Positions 1-8,727 are shown, counted from the stretch's first letter. The stretch is 64,000 nucleotides of DNA from Dyella acidisoli (GCF_030160295.1 NZ_BSOB01000020.1:1-64000), one strand, 5' to 3'. Notes: generated from the sequence alone by a model not told the origin. Numbers and translations: made by a program.

Positions 1-2
1 TT

Positions 3-96
3 CATGGACTCGCCCTCGCTCGTTACAGAACGGTGGATAGTTTTACTCTCCACCGCTGGCCCATGAGGCCTTATTTAGCGCGGGGGCGAGTCCATG
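3..96. repeat. MITE/REP-like inverted-repeat element
   Basis: About 94 bp bounded by imperfect terminal inverted repeats: catggactcgccctcgct at the left (3-20) and its near reverse complement at the right (77-96), with the outer 13 bases identical. An inner stem-loop lies at 33-53 (ggtggatagt pairing with actctccacc). The element sits exactly where the adjacent phosphatase reading frame ends and supplies that frame's stop codon, which suggests insertion. No transposase is visible. The left flank is cut by the window start, so a target duplication cannot be judged. Confidence 0.6.
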
Positions 97-853
97 TAAT
101 TACGTCGCGCATGGGGCGGCCTTCGGCGTAAGCCATGAGGATGGCTTCGGCGGTGCCGGAGGTGGTGGCGATGGGGCCGGTCAGCACCATGTGTTGTGCA
201 TCGGGCGAGACGGTGAGGCTGCCGTGCCAATGGGTTGGGTTACACCAATCAGGGTCTTGATGCGAGCCGCAGCCCATGATTTTGGAAAACGTTGCGATGG
301 CGTCGGTATGTGGACGGATCAGTGCATCCGGACCGCCAGTGCCGCGGGCTATCGAGGCCACCGAGTCCTGTGCATTCCAGGCGGTCGCACCGGCTTCGAT
401 AGGATGAAAGAGCGGGTCTTTGCGGCCTTGCGGCAGGTGCCCGATATCGATGTGGCAACCGGGTGCAAATCCTTCGACCAAGGCTTGGGCGCTGGCGATG
501 GTACGTTGATCGGTATTGGCCCAGAACCATAGTTGTGAGGGATCGGGACAGCCGCTTGCGGAGAGTAAGCCCGCTGTTGCAAGGCGCTGTCGGTCGTAGC
601 GACCCATCAGGCGGGCGCCGGCTGCACCGTGTGGCGTCAGTTCGCTGGGCGGTTGCGCCCATGTCGGCCATGGCTTGCCGGCGACTTCGTTCAGTTGGAT
701 TTCGCCGGGCAGAGGTGTGCGCACGCCGTGCCGGTAGAGCAGTACGACACGCTCCAATTGCAAGCTGTCCGCGGCGTGAGCGTCCGCTGCGGCAATGGAT
801 ACAGCAAGCGCTGCGAACAGAAGCCGGCTAAACGTTTTGAATTGAATCACCAT
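71..853 (-). CDS. C-terminally truncated histidine acid phosphatase (phytase / glucose-1-phosphatase family)
   Basis: Secreted phosphomonoesterase of the two-domain histidine phosphatase family, which includes AppA phytase and Agp. An N-terminal signal peptide (about residues 1-27, ending AHA) is followed by the active-site motif RHGVRTP at residues 41-47; His42 would be the phosphorylated nucleophile. The frame stops at 260 residues, whereas the family is usually about 400-430. It lacks the C-terminal part that contains the proton-donor HD/HAE motif region and the final strands. The last nine residues are encoded inside the inverted-repeat element at 3-96, so the gene looks interrupted and is probably inactive, with any remainder beyond the window. 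The start lies 6 nt after the stop of the PI-PLC-like gene, indicating one operon. Family assignment is firm; loss of function is inferred. Confidence 0.8.
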   Translation of the reverse strand: MVIQFKTFSRLLFAALAVSIAAADAHAADSLQLERVVLLYRHGVRTPLPGEIQLNEVAGKPWPTWAQPPSELTPHGAAGARLMGRYDRQRLATAGLLSASGCPDPSQLWFWANTDQRTIASAQALVEGFAPGCHIDIGHLPQGRKDPLFHPIEAGATAWNAQDSVASIARGTGGPDALIRPHTDAIATFSKIMGCGSHQDPDWCNPTHWHGSLTVSPDAQHMVLTGPIATTSGTAEAILMAYAEGRPMRDVITWTRPRAK

Positions 854-859
854 GCAAGC

Positions 860-2020
860 TCAGGGTGAAAGGTCAGCATCGGTGCAATGCGTTCGCGCAA
901 ACAGCGGATTGCAGCGCGCACGTAAATGGCCGGGGAAACTCACCACATAGCCCGAAGCGGCGGGCTCGCCATCTGGATAGTCGGTGCTGAGTATCTGCGC
1001 GTCGCTGGCCAGCATGGCGTCACGGCGTGTGGTGTCGTTATGAGCTGGCTCTTTGAGGTCGGCATCGGTGCGGGTGCGCACCAGATAACCTTGCTTGACC
1101 AGCTTGGTGATGCTGGCAGCGTCGCCATCGTTGAGTTCGGTAAACGCTGCATCATCAGTGCTCGGCGCCGCATTGGTGAATAGCACGCGGCCGCGCAGTG
1201 ACGGATGACCCTGCAGATAGATCGGCCCCGCCCAGCGTTGATCGAGCAGGAAGATCACTTTGCCGCGCGTGCTTTCCAGCGTGGGCCAGCCTTGTTTGCG
1301 AATGGCTTGGTTGAGCGTGGCAAAACGGCCGCGTACATCGTCTGGGCTGATGTATTCGTTGCGTGCGAATACGGAGTGGATTTCCGCATCGAGCGCGTCG
1401 AATGTCTTGCCGTCGAACGGTTCCGCGTGCACGGTAGGGAAGGGCGCTTGTACGTCGGAACGCTTGGTTTCAACCAGGATGAATAGCGGCAGGTGCTTGG
1501 GATGCGCTTTCGACCAAGCGCGGATTTCGGCGAGGCACGCGGTAAAGGGCTGGCAATTGCTGCGTTGGTCCAGATCCTGGATGTGCATGACCTTGAAGCC
1601 AGGGCGCTGCATGACCGCAGGATCAGCAAAGGGTGGATCTGCCGGTAATCCAGCCTTGCGCACTTGCTCGACGATGGCTGGATGAGCGTAGAGGCCGCCT
1701 TTGGCATCGCTGAAGATGTCCAGTTCGACCTGGCGTACGCCGTCGTCGAGTTGGCGGCTTAGTGCGGGGTGGGTGTAGTCGATCGTGGCAAAGGTGGCTG
1801 GATCAGTGCGTTTCCACAGCGTGGCTTCGCTAGGGGCGAGTCCTGCGTGGTAGCTGTTGTGGCTGCCGATGTATTGCAGTTGGTTTAGGCGTAGTGAGTC
1901 TGATTGAGCGGCGGCGTGCGTGGATGCTAAAGCAAGCACTGCGCTGAGAATGCGCGTGTTGATGGACGCGCATTTCGTGCGCGGAAGTTGGCGTAGGGGC
2001 AACTTTTTCTTTTTGTCCAT
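860..2020 (-). CDS. Secreted Ca2+-dependent phosphoinositide-specific phospholipase C-like protein
   Basis: Predicted phosphodiesterase of the PI-PLC-C1 TIM-barrel family, expected to cleave phosphoinositide or glycerophospho-type substrates outside the cytoplasm. A basic start followed by a hydrophobic stretch ending STHAAA (about residue 38) looks like a signal peptide. Conserved features are IGSHNSYH with His54, VELDIFSD with Glu99/Asp101 as likely metal ligands, and VMHIQDLD with the second catalytic His at about 146. Length 386 aa is normal. A weak Shine-Dalgarno (aggaaaa) precedes the ATG. It is the first gene of a two-gene operon with the truncated phosphatase and is divergent from a TonB-dependent receptor, which suggests organophosphate or inositol-phosphate scavenging. 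The substrate is not proven. Confidence 0.82.
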   Translation of the reverse strand: MDKKKKLPLRQLPRTKCASINTRILSAVLALASTHAAAQSDSLRLNQLQYIGSHNSYHAGLAPSEATLWKRTDPATFATIDYTHPALSRQLDDGVRQVELDIFSDAKGGLYAHPAIVEQVRKAGLPADPPFADPAVMQRPGFKVMHIQDLDQRSNCQPFTACLAEIRAWSKAHPKHLPLFILVETKRSDVQAPFPTVHAEPFDGKTFDALDAEIHSVFARNEYISPDDVRGRFATLNQAIRKQGWPTLESTRGKVIFLLDQRWAGPIYLQGHPSLRGRVLFTNAAPSTDDAAFTELNDGDAASITKLVKQGYLVRTRTDADLKEPAHNDTTRRDAMLASDAQILSTDYPDGEPAASGYVVSFPGHLRARCNPLFARTHCTDADLSP

Positions 2021-2128
2021 CGTTGTTTTTCCTGGTTGGTTTTGAGCTTCAGCACGCGTGATTTGCTCTCTTCCCTACGCTCAGTAGGGAAGGTGGTTAT
2101 ATGAAGTTCTTCATTCTTTCCTCACGGC

Positions 2129-2208
2129 CGTCATTCCCGCGAAAGCGGGAATCCATGTTGCTCTCATGCAAAAGGCAACGATGGATTCCCGCTTTCGCGG
2201 GAATGACG
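2129..2208. repeat. dRS3-like paired inverted repeat
   Basis: Two copies of an ATTCCC-N8-GGGAAT palindrome in opposite orientation, about 25 bp spacer, each flanked by CGTC/GACG at the outside, forming a long cruciform or hairpin. The same unit recurs at 5555-5636, 22709-22816, 34809-34887, 38605-38723 and 42050-42129, always between genes. The core matches the dRS3 consensus known from Neisseria. Confidence 0.85.
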
Positions 2209-2323
2209 GTTGTGAGGAGGTCATGTGCTTCGCGAAATTTTCAATTCAATCGATCTATATAGGGCATTTTCTGTGTATATCCCTTGCAGCGATATGACAC
2301 AGCGATGAAACGGACCAATCATA

Positions 2324-2339
2324 ATTTAGACGTCTAAAT
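2324..2339. promoter_or_regulatory. Perfect 16-bp palindrome in a divergent promoter region
   Basis: The sequence atttagacgtctaaat is a perfect AT-rich palindrome between the divergent PI-PLC-like gene and the TonB-dependent receptor, about 160 bp upstream of the receptor start. It is a plausible dimeric repressor or activator site. Nothing in the sequence identifies the regulator. Confidence 0.35.
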
Positions 2340-2500
2340 GATAGTGATGAATGCACGAAAATGAGTGACGAAGTTCCTCTCATGCACAATGCTTCACATC
2401 ACTGCCATCGAAATTTCATGCGCGCGCTCTAGGTTCGCCGACTTTCGCTTGTCCTCTTGTGAGTGATGAGTGGCGGAGTTCACTACTGGAGCGTGTTGAG

Positions 2501-5455
2501 ATGTACAAGGCGAAGCAACGTTTGTTGGCTTATTCGATTCTGGCTGCGATGAGCAGTCTCGTTCTTGCACCAGCGGTTCATGCTGGTGACGTTACCGGTG
2601 TACTCGTCGATCCGTCATCAGGCAAGCCGATGAGCGGGGTCACGGTTGCCATTGCGGCTACCGGACAGACGGCGACCACGGATGCTTCCGGTCATTTTGC
2701 AATGACGAACCTTACGGCAGGCCATTACACGCTTACGGCTGCTGCATCCCATACGTTTTCCGCCACGGTGGACGTACCGGAGCAGGGTACGGTGAAAGCG
2801 AAGTTCAACAGTGTCGCTTCGTTGACGAAAATCACCGTGGCGGCTAATCGCTACGACGCCAGCCAAATCCAGATGGATGCCACCAACACGGTCAACGTGC
2901 TGTCTGCGGACGACTTGAAATACACCGCCGTGCACAACGTGGCTGAAGCGCTCGGTCTATTGCCCGGCGTGAACGTGTTCAACACCGGACAATCCTATTT
3001 CGGCGGCATCGACGGCGCTTCGCGAGGCGAGGGTATGTTTACCTCGGTGCGCGGCCTGAATGCCGAATACAACGTCAATCTGATCAATGGCGTGAATGTG
3101 GCTCAGGGCATGGCGTATAGCCGCGGCGTGCAGCTGAGCCTTCTGCCGCCTTCCGGCTTGCAGACCATCGTGCTCAACAAGACCTCCACGGCGGATATGG
3201 ACGGCGACGCGATTGGCGGCACCATCGACTTCCGCACGCCGACCGCGTTTGATTTCAGCGCACCGACCAGCGGCAGCATCACGGCCAGCGGTCGTGTTGA
3301 GAGTCGGGCGCGCGATTATGGCGACAACGGACTGGGGGGTGGACTGGCCGGCGAGTTCCAGACCAAGTTCGGTGAGGCGCATCAGTTCGGCATCTACACC
3401 AGCGCGTATTACGACAGCCGCAACTACGTAAACAGCGAGGCTGCTGGCGCTACGGCGGCGTTGGGCGACGGTGCGTGGCGATTTGCGCGCACCACGGCCA
3501 CGGGTGCCAGTGCACCGGGCTTTGATCCGGAGCGGAATTTGGAAAGCACGGGCATGTACTTGGGCACCTCTTCGGGTGATACCCATCGCTATGGTGGCAA
3601 CGTGTCGTTCGATTGGAAGGTGGACGATACGCTCACCACGTATGCGCGTATGACGTATGCGTATGCCAAGACAGCGCAGAACACCACCTATCTGCAGTTG
3701 ATTCCAGCCAACGTAAGCTACAGCCAGATCGGCACCACCGGCATCTATCAACCAGTGATTGGGCGCATTGCGACGCGTTTCTGGTACGAGACGAATCCCG
3801 AGAAGGCAGATCTTGGCACGTTCCAGCTTGGTGCGGACAAGAGTGTGGGTGGCTGGACCTTCTCGCCGAATCTGTTCTACAGCTGGGGCCACAACGATCG
3901 CCCGGATCACGTGGAAATATCGGCCCGCAACGACGAATATTCCTCCGCGAATTTCCCCTATGGCGCCAGCACGGTGATGAGCTACGGCGCGAATGACTTT
4001 GCGTATCCCATGCTGACGCCGGCGATGACGGCGCAGCTCAACAGCGTATCCACCCTGTATGCGCGCCGTGCAGGTGAATTGACTGAATCGTACAGCGGCC
4101 AGGAGAAGGGTGGCGCCAAGTTCGACGCCCGCTACGATTTCAACGATGGCGCGCTTACGTCCATACAGATGGGCGTGAAATACGTCGACAGCCATCGCGA
4201 GTTCACCAATCGTGACTGGACTACGTCCAAGTTCACCGATGGCCGCAGCTTCGGTTCGCTGGGGTTGATCGATGGCTATTACGCTTCCGTTTTTCCGGGC
4301 GTGTACAGCTATGACGTGCCAACCATCGATCAGGCGGCATTGAAGCGCTTGATCGCCGCAAATGTGGTGCCTGCGGACCTGGATACCTGCAGCAATCTCT
4401 ACATCAACAATTGGAACTGCAACACGCAGCGCGCGAACGAAGCCGTGGCTTCAGCCTATGCCATGGCCACGTTGAAGTGGGGCGATTTGGAAGTGATTCC
4501 GGGCCTGCGCTTTGAGCACACTGATATCCGCAACACGTTCTGGGTGATTCCGAAGGATGCGTCGGGTAATGAAATTCCCGGTTATTTCGCCAAGAACTAT
4601 ACGCATTACAACGAGCCGCTGCCGAGTGTGTTCGTGAACTATCGTCCCAATGAGAACGCGGTTTATCGCGGCGCGATCTGGACCAGTTACACTCGTCCGG
4701 CGTTTGTGCAGCTTGGCGGCGGCTCGCAGGTCAGTGTTTCCGCGGATGGCTTGACCACTATTACCGAAGGCAATCCGAATCTGAAGCCGATCGAGTCGCT
4801 CAACATCGATCTTTCCGGCGAGTGGAGCAACCCGCACGGTGGTCACGCGATGTTGGCGGGTTTCTACAAGAAGCTGTCCAGCTACATCTACGAAGCCGGC
4901 AGCAATCCGGTCAACGCTGCAACGGTTGATGCGGGATCGATCCAGTACATCAAGCCGACCAACGGCGGTGACGGCAAGGTGTATGGCATCGAAGCAGCCG
5001 TGCGCCAGAAATTCCAGGATATGCCCGCACCGCTCGATGGTTTCGGCGTGGGCTTTAATGTCACCGGTCAGCGTACGTCGGTGGATTTGGGCATGGCAGG
5101 CTTCCACAACGAGCGCATCCAGAATGCACCGGATCTGATGGCCAACGGCGAGTTGTTCTACGAAAAGGATGGATTCTCGGTGAACCTGAGCTATCGCTAC
5201 GCGGGTTCTTACATCGCCACTTACGATTATCTCGGTCAGGGCGCGCCGTGGGACGATTTGTGGGTGCGACCGATCACGCGTGTCGATCTGCATGCCGGTT
5301 ATGCGTTCCACGACGGCATACAGGTGGATCTGTCCATTTCGAACTTGACCAAGAATTACTCGTATTGGTCGCACATTGGGAGGAGCAGTCTTGCGCTTTC
5401 CGATGTGGTTGATTCGGGGATGACGACGTTGGTGACAGTGAAGTACTCGTTCTGA
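2501..5455 (+). CDS. TonB-dependent outer-membrane receptor
   Basis: 984-residue outer-membrane active transporter. The ATG at 2501 is preferred over an upstream GTG at 2459 because it has GGAG about nine bases upstream and directly begins a signal peptide (MYKAKQR..., cleavage after PAVHA). Domains: a carboxypeptidase-regulatory-like beta-sandwich (about residues 30-100, TGVLVDPSSGKPMSGV), a TonB-box-like segment (ITVAANR), the plug domain (NVAEALGLLPGVNV, SVRGLNAEYNVNLINGV, GGTIDFRTP), and a 22-strand barrel ending in the C-terminal aromatic KYSF typical for Bam-dependent insertion. Substrate is unknown. The divergent neighbours suggest a phosphorus-containing or inositol-phosphate ligand, but that is context only. 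Confidence 0.93.
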   Translation: MYKAKQRLLAYSILAAMSSLVLAPAVHAGDVTGVLVDPSSGKPMSGVTVAIAATGQTATTDASGHFAMTNLTAGHYTLTAAASHTFSATVDVPEQGTVKAKFNSVASLTKITVAANRYDASQIQMDATNTVNVLSADDLKYTAVHNVAEALGLLPGVNVFNTGQSYFGGIDGASRGEGMFTSVRGLNAEYNVNLINGVNVAQGMAYSRGVQLSLLPPSGLQTIVLNKTSTADMDGDAIGGTIDFRTPTAFDFSAPTSGSITASGRVESRARDYGDNGLGGGLAGEFQTKFGEAHQFGIYTSAYYDSRNYVNSEAAGATAALGDGAWRFARTTATGASAPGFDPERNLESTGMYLGTSSGDTHRYGGNVSFDWKVDDTLTTYARMTYAYAKTAQNTTYLQLIPANVSYSQIGTTGIYQPVIGRIATRFWYETNPEKADLGTFQLGADKSVGGWTFSPNLFYSWGHNDRPDHVEISARNDEYSSANFPYGASTVMSYGANDFAYPMLTPAMTAQLNSVSTLYARRAGELTESYSGQEKGGAKFDARYDFNDGALTSIQMGVKYVDSHREFTNRDWTTSKFTDGRSFGSLGLIDGYYASVFPGVYSYDVPTIDQAALKRLIAANVVPADLDTCSNLYINNWNCNTQRANEAVASAYAMATLKWGDLEVIPGLRFEHTDIRNTFWVIPKDASGNEIPGYFAKNYTHYNEPLPSVFVNYRPNENAVYRGAIWTSYTRPAFVQLGGGSQVSVSADGLTTITEGNPNLKPIESLNIDLSGEWSNPHGGHAMLAGFYKKLSSYIYEAGSNPVNAATVDAGSIQYIKPTNGGDGKVYGIEAAVRQKFQDMPAPLDGFGVGFNVTGQRTSVDLGMAGFHNERIQNAPDLMANGELFYEKDGFSVNLSYRYAGSYIATYDYLGQGAPWDDLWVRPITRVDLHAGYAFHDGIQVDLSISNLTKNYSYWSHIGRSSLALSDVVDSGMTTLVTVKYSF

Positions 5456-5554
5456 TTGGGGTTGTTTTTGTAGGGATGTGTGCGCTGTGATGTAAATCAC
5501 GACCTACATTGCTCCGGAGCATGAGTAACTCGTGAAGCTTTAAATTTGCCGTGC

Positions 5555-5636
5555 CGTCATTCCCGCGAAGGCGGGAATCCATCTTCGCTTTTCGTCAGCA
5601 AGAGCAAAATGGATTCCCGCTTTCGCGGGAATGACG
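5555..5636. repeat. dRS3-like paired inverted repeat
   Basis: Same two-copy inverted ATTCCC-N8-GGGAAT unit as at 2129-2208, here downstream of the TonB-dependent receptor. Confidence 0.85.
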
Positions 5637-5703
5637 GCACGGAGGAATTGAGCATCTCAGTAGGTACTTACTTCTTCGGGAAGATGTGTAAGAGCTGAAA
5701 TAA

Positions 5704-5727
5704 AAAGGCGCGGAAAACCGCGCCTTT
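5704..5727. terminator. Bidirectional intrinsic terminator
   Basis: Ten-base-pair stem aaaggcgcgg / ccgcgccttt with an aaaa loop. Read on the minus strand it is followed by TTTTTATTT, the better U-tract, so it most likely terminates the H-NS-like gene. On the plus strand it could also stop read-through from the receptor gene. Confidence 0.8.
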
Positions 5728-5750
5728 GTGTTTCCTACGCATTGGGCAAG

Positions 5751-5795
5751 ATTGACCCCTCACCCAAACTCTCTCCCCGAAGGAGCGAGGGCTTA
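5751..5795. repeat. Half copy of the GGGAGAGG-type repeat
   Basis: Contains cccctcacccaaactctctcc followed by a degenerate gaaggagcgagggct. This matches one arm of the longer repeats at 12781-12914, 34190-34326 and 48968-49255. Confidence 0.55.
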
Positions 5796-5808
5796 AAGTT
5801 CGCCGCTA

Positions 5809-6222
5809 TCAGCGACGCTTGATCCTGCGACGAGTTGCCTTCTTGGCAGCCCTTTTCGCTGTTGCCTTGCCCTTGCCGGCAGCAGCTCCGCCGATCAGCA
5901 GACTATCCAGCGTAACCCCGCGACGCTTCAGTGCAGCCACCATCCACAGCGGACGCTTGCCGCGGCCGGACCAGGTCTGCGAAGAATCTTCGGGATTGCG
6001 GTATTTGGGGGCGACTACCGAACGCTTGCCGGCCTTGCTGGCCTTGCCGCCGCGAGTGGGGTACACGTCGGCCAATGTCAGGCCGGCGTTGTTAAGCAGC
6101 GTGTCGATTTTCTTGCGGATTTCCTGAACTTGGGTGGTTTTGGCTTCCTGCATATGTGCTTCTGCGTTGGCAATCAGAGATTGGAGTTCTTTCGGTGAAA
6201 GGGTTTTCAGGTCGATGGCCAT
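5809..6222 (-). CDS. H-NS family nucleoid-associated protein
   Basis: 137-residue DNA-binding protein. The N-terminal half (about residues 1-55) is helical/coiled-coil for oligomerisation. The C-terminal domain carries the H-NS core YRNPEDSSQTWSGRGKRPLW (about residues 78-97), with the W-S/T-GRG-K/R-P loop that inserts in the AT-rich minor groove. The tail after residue 120 is strongly basic (Lys/Ala/Arg), as in proteobacterial MvaT-unlike H-NS variants. The Shine-Dalgarno aagga lies seven bases before the ATG. It has its own terminator at 5704-5727 and is probably a global silencer of horizontally acquired AT-rich DNA. Confidence 0.92.
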   Translation of the reverse strand: MAIDLKTLSPKELQSLIANAEAHMQEAKTTQVQEIRKKIDTLLNNAGLTLADVYPTRGGKASKAGKRSVVAPKYRNPEDSSQTWSGRGKRPLWMVAALKRRGVTLDSLLIGGAAAGKGKATAKRAAKKATRRRIKRR

Positions 6223-6572
6223 GTGTGGTCCTTATAGTGGATATTTATGGACGATGCCGGCTATCAAATTAAACAAGATGAACGGATTTTGCAAATCGAC
6301 TTAGCCGAGTAGGGCAGTTGGGTCTGTTTAATAGGTTTTCCAGCAAGAAAATTCAGGGCGCCATGCATTTTCTCTCGATTTAGGCCCAATAGGACAAGTA
6401 TTTTATCTACGATCAAAAAGAGACCCTGTTCTCCATTTTCATTACCCAGCCTTTGTACGTTCATAACCGCATGGAGATGCGGATAAAAGGTATTTGCACG
6501 TTTTACTTACAACCCGGTGGATACATTTCGCCCGGCAATTGGTGCCATGGTCTGGATAGAGAGGGGGTTTCT
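6223..6572. other. AT-richer intergenic region, no gene supported
   Basis: About 350 bp between divergent genes, noticeably AT-richer than its surroundings. It should hold the promoters of the H-NS-like gene and of the secreted protein at 6573. A 66-codon minus-strand frame (6264-6464) has no ribosome-binding site and no recognisable features and is not called. Confidence 0.5.
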
Positions 6573-7067
6573 ATGTTCCGTAAACCAACCAGTTTTGCTT
6601 TACGCGCAGGCGCCGTTTCGACACTGTTCGCGGCGCTCTTGTCCACGTCGGTTTTTGCTTACCAGGCGCCTGCTACCGGCCTGGGTCAATCGTGGCCGAA
6701 TGCTACGGATGTCAGTGTGAGTCCGCATTACCACGTGTACGTATTCGTTCGCGATGGCATTCGCTACATCCAGGTCAACGATCTGAATGGCACCGTGCGC
6801 GCAGCCGTAGCAATGGCCGATCATGTGGTACTGGTGTTGCCAGTCGGTGTGGATGCACCTTATGTCACCACGCGGCAGGCGCAAGTGCCGGATACGTCGA
6901 CCAATACCGAGACGGTCTATCGTGACAGCAGCACGCGTATCACAGCTACACCGACCAGTACGGGTGCGGTGCAGCTGGATGTTGTTACGCCGGCAGCAAC
7001 ACCGGATATCTGCACGAATCCGGCTAATTGCTCTTCGGTGACTACCGGCGGTTCGCCTAAGCCGTAA
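6573..7067 (+). CDS. Secreted hypothetical protein
   Basis: 164-residue protein of unknown function. The ATG at 6573 was chosen because gagaggggg lies just upstream and a clear signal peptide follows (hydrophobic stretch of about residues 10-29, cleavage after SVFA). The mature part has a compact beta-rich region (about residues 45-90, VYVFVRDGIRYIQVND) and a Thr/Pro/Ala-rich tail with two cysteines near the C-terminus (CTNPANC) that could form a disulphide. It ends 2 bp before the stop of the convergent MASE1 gene. No family recognised. Confidence 0.75.
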   Translation: MFRKPTSFALRAGAVSTLFAALLSTSVFAYQAPATGLGQSWPNATDVSVSPHYHVYVFVRDGIRYIQVNDLNGTVRAAVAMADHVVLVLPVGVDAPYVTTRQAQVPDTSTNTETVYRDSSTRITATPTSTGAVQLDVVTPAATPDICTNPANCSSVTTGGSPKP

Positions 7068-7068
7068 G

Positions 7069-8727
7069 TCAACGTATGTAAAGCTCAAGCGACGCAGGGG
7101 ACGCTGCCAGCGGCTCCTGCGTACGCTGACCGATGTCATGCATCAACGCGGTGATGCGGAACGCGTCTGATTTGGTCAACGTGTGCAATTCGCCGTCATA
7201 GAGGCGAGCGTAGTCGCGCAGTGCAACCACACCCAGGCTGTTGGCACCCAATTTGGCCGCCAGCTGCTGGCTTAGTTGTTTGCCCTGCGCGGGCTGTGCG
7301 GTTTCCGTGTGATCGACCTTGCCTTCGACGCGCAGCGTTGACCACCTTTGACCGTGCGAGAGTCCACCCCGCAGCGAGATCGTAATGGTTGACCAGGCAT
7401 GCTTAGTAACCGCATACACCACTGCTTCGCAGGCCAGACGATAGATGGCCGCGTGTACACTCGGCGAAAGCTGGCTTAGTCCACGGCCTTTCAGCTCGAA
7501 GCGGTAGGCGATCCCTGCTTCGTCCAGCGCGCGTCCGATGGTTTCCCGCAAGGCGGCTGGTAGGCCACGTTCCCGCCAGGCTGTCGGATGCATGGACTCC
7601 ACTAGCTGATGGACTTGACTCTGCGTGGTCGCCATCTCTTTGTAGTAACTCTGGCCTTCCACGGGCGGAATCATATGCTTGAAGCGATTGAGCAGCCGCG
7701 TCTGCGTCAACTGCAGAGAACCGGCAGCCTTTTCTAGCGTCTGCGAAGCCTGACGCATGCGCAGCTCGCACAAGTACATGCCTTGTTGCGCAAGCTTGAC
7801 GGCTGCCTTTGCATCGGCGCGCTCCTGTTCTTCCATGGCATTTTGCATGCTGACGCGAATACCAAGCACAAACAGACACGTAACTGAGAAAGCAATGAAG
7901 GCTTGCGCTCCGATCACGTCCAGATCGCCGATGCGCGATTCCATGTTCAGGAAAATGCAAATGATCGCCGCCATGGTGCCGACGGCAGCAGCTCGCCAGC
8001 CATGTTTCATGGTGAGCCATGCTGCCGGGAGCAACATGGTCATGCGTATAACTGGCTTGATCTCTGCTGGAGCATGCAGATTGAGCCAATAAAGTACGGC
8101 CAGCGATGGTAGAAGCAAGACAATGGATTCTTGGAACAGCGGGTTGCTGATCCAGTTGAAGAAGCGATCGCGCCAGGGCTGCGGTCTTTCGAGCCTAAGC
8201 GCCAAAGCGATGGGTAAAACGGTGAGAATGCCTGCGTACCTTCCCAGAAAAATCTGCACGATCTGTACGCTCTGGAATTGGTAGTGATTTGGGGTTCCCG
8301 CTGGCTGCACCACAGCGATCAGCAGGATCGTCGTGATTGCTGTCCAAATAGCATCTGAAAGCGCGATGCATATGAGCAGCGCTTTGGCCCGTATCAAGTG
8401 CTTGGAAGGGAACAGACCAAGCTTGCGTTTGCACCACGCCACGATTGGCATGGCGAATAAGATGGATGGGATCGAATTGCCGATCTGCCATGCGAGGCCG
8501 AATGGCGCTTGCTCTGGCGAAGCGTAATAGATAGATGGGCCGAGTTCGGCTAGCGCAAGGGCGGGCCAGTAGCGATATGGCAATAAAAGCAGGCAGCTTA
8601 GTCGCAAGCCGCTGACAATATGCCAGATGCCAACCGAATACGGTCGCAATAGCGTGTAGATCGTTCCGTATGCAACGAATACGGCAATCTGCCGTAGCCA
8701 TGTGTTTTCAGTGATTGATTTTTGCAT
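7069..8727 (-). CDS. MASE1-type membrane sensor with degenerate histidine-kinase module
   Basis: 552 residues from the ATG at 8727, which has aggggtg seven bases upstream. About eight membrane segments (residues 12-290) resemble a MASE1 sensory domain. A coiled linker (about 295-350) leads to a region resembling the HisKA_3/HATPase part of NarX-like kinases: MHPTAWRERGLPAALRE (about 379-395) matches the usual segment after the H-box, but no phospho-accepting His motif is visible. The N-box reads EAVVYAVTKHA, with Tyr438 where the Mg-binding Asn is expected, and the DxGxG box is not recognisable. It is probably a pseudokinase or a signalling scaffold. No response regulator is adjacent; the nearest NarL-type partner candidate is the gene at 14843. 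Confidence 0.78.
   Translation of the reverse strand: MQKSITENTWLRQIAVFVAYGTIYTLLRPYSVGIWHIVSGLRLSCLLLLPYRYWPALALAELGPSIYYASPEQAPFGLAWQIGNSIPSILFAMPIVAWCKRKLGLFPSKHLIRAKALLICIALSDAIWTAITTILLIAVVQPAGTPNHYQFQSVQIVQIFLGRYAGILTVLPIALALRLERPQPWRDRFFNWISNPLFQESIVLLLPSLAVLYWLNLHAPAEIKPVIRMTMLLPAAWLTMKHGWRAAAVGTMAAIICIFLNMESRIGDLDVIGAQAFIAFSVTCLFVLGIRVSMQNAMEEQERADAKAAVKLAQQGMYLCELRMRQASQTLEKAAGSLQLTQTRLLNRFKHMIPPVEGQSYYKEMATTQSQVHQLVESMHPTAWRERGLPAALRETIGRALDEAGIAYRFELKGRGLSQLSPSVHAAIYRLACEAVVYAVTKHAWSTITISLRGGLSHGQRWSTLRVEGKVDHTETAQPAQGKQLSQQLAAKLGANSLGVVALRDYARLYDGELHTLTKSDAFRITALMHDIGQRTQEPLAASPASLELYIR

Noticed and set aside
2281-2320. Possible PHO box before the phosphatase/receptor locus
   Set aside because: Only one weak TGTCATA-like half-site on the minus strand; the second half-site does not fit.
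2957-4195. 412-codon minus-strand frame inside the TonB-dependent receptor
   Set aside because: Antisense shadow of a strongly supported gene; no ribosome-binding site or recognisable domain.
4451-5500. 349-codon minus-strand frame at the end of the receptor
   Set aside because: Also an antisense shadow, and no product family is visible.
6264-6464. 66-codon minus-strand frame in the AT-rich gap
   Set aside because: No Shine-Dalgarno, no domain and weak composition.
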